NCBI RefSeq assembly: GCF_022132145.1 | Contig: NZ_JAJISP010000004.1 | Coordinates: 186,001-250,000, forward strand | From: Pseudomonas sp. MMS21 TM103 | GTDB lineage: Bacteria > Pseudomonadota > Gammaproteobacteria > Pseudomonadales > Pseudomonadaceae | Length of the DNA: 64,000 nt | Direction of reading: 5' to 3' | Shown here: positions 63,672-64,000 of the stretch, in pieces | Layout: every line of letters begins with the position of its first letter | Position numbering within the stretch: position 1 is the stretch's first letter | The notes under the pieces: model-generated | The model's input: the letters and a program-made list of their open reading frames with translations, nothing else | Databases searched by the model: none | Told to the model about the DNA's origin: nothing | Position numbers and translations under genes: made by a program

Positions 63672-64000
63672 TTACCCCTCACGCAAGCGTTGCAGTGTCT
63701 GCATCATCTTGGCCGCGGGGACCTTCTGTAGGCTGCACAGCAACGCATGGGAAACCCCGGCGATGCCATGCCGCTCGCGCAATAACGCGGCCATGAAGCA
63801 GGTCAGGTTGGCCGCCATTTCCGCATCGGCCAGCGCGCGGTGCGCCTGGCCGGTGTCCGGCAGTTGCGCCCAGCGATTCAGGGTACCGAGTTTGTGGTTG
63901 GGCGCCTGCGGCAACAGGCGGCGCGCCAGCAGCAACGAGCAGGCGAACGGCTGCACCCGCGTGCGCCGGATCAGCGCCAGCTCGGCATCCCAGAATTTCT
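63672..64000 (-). CDS. DnaQ-like 3'-5' exonuclease, C-terminal part only
   Basis: The reverse strand is open from the window edge to a stop at 63672, about 109 codons. It contains HRALADAEMAANL, the ExoIII motif (His and Asp of DEDDh exonucleases), preceded by LGTLNRWAQLPDTGQA, as in PolIII-epsilon-like exonucleases. The N-terminal DxE motif lies outside the window. A role in DNA or RNA 3'-end degradation is inferred. Confidence 0.82.
   Translation of the reverse strand, partial: KFWDAELALIRRTRVQPFACSLLLARRLLPQAPNHKLGTLNRWAQLPDTGQAHRALADAEMAANLTCFMAALLRERHGIAGVSHALLCSLQKVPAAKMMQTLQRLREG

Overview
The window is high-GC bacterial chromosome with the gene content and codon use of a Pseudomonas species other than P. 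aeruginosa. The evidence is a bauRAC-type beta-alanine locus, an OprC copper-receptor locus, RhlE, TesB, a NosR-like protein, DUF2790 and DUF3079 proteins, and Pseudomonas-type intergenic repeats. I saw no rRNA, tRNA, CRISPR array, intact insertion sequence or prophage. About 60 protein genes are supported; the first and last run off the window.

Layout. 0-1.4 kb: end of a lipoprotein gene and a NYN/OST-HTH protein. 1.4-3.0 kb: a small A+T-rich island of two integron-type gene cassettes with one well-preserved 76-bp attC site and no visible integrase. 3.1-8.3 kb: polyamine/beta-alanine catabolism (gamma-glutamyl-polyamine hydrolase, bauC, bauA, divergent LysR regulator). 8.6-15.7 kb: Tat-exported aldo/keto reductase, MFS carrier, TetR regulator, IMPACT-family protein, SDR, and two purine deaminases (8-oxoguanine and adenine). 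15.8-18.7 kb: a diguanylate cyclase gene flanked by two paralogous periplasmic solute-binding proteins. 18.9-22.6 kb: copper-uptake locus (OprC receptor, PCu(A)C chaperone, two DUF2946 proteins). 22.6-29 kb: LysR/quinone-oxidoreductase pair, DUF2790 protein, PAS-GAF sensor without an output domain, Bcr/CflA exporter. 29-34.1 kb: RND efflux pump, adaptor and TetR repressor. 34.3-37.6 kb: copper-efflux locus copZ / copA-cueR around a palindromic CueR-type control region. 37.7-43.6 kb: a tightly coupled GNAT-SagB-TesB-HAD operon, a deacetylase-family protein, an adenosine-specific kinase and a SixA-like phosphatase. 43.8-52.4 kb: UvrD-family helicase, FrnE-type oxidoreductase, VOC proteins, LysR, orphan AmrS radical-SAM enzyme, a frameshifted FKBP pseudogene and a MarR regulator. 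52.5-64 kb: EamA exporter, SIR2-like DUF4917 protein, orphan NosR, HI0933-type flavoprotein, RhlE, LemA/TPM operon, MscS channel and a DnaQ-like exonuclease.

The genes fall into functional groups: copper homeostasis (uptake and efflux loci 12 kb apart), nitrogen/purine/polyamine catabolism, and drug efflux. Non-coding DNA carries at least two dispersed repeat families: a roughly 90-bp element in four copies and a short AAAGGGGACA-type motif in four copies. The observations I rate highest are the integrase-less cassette pair, the two solute-binding proteins around a diguanylate cyclase, the SIR2-like DUF4917 protein and the 90-bp repeat family.
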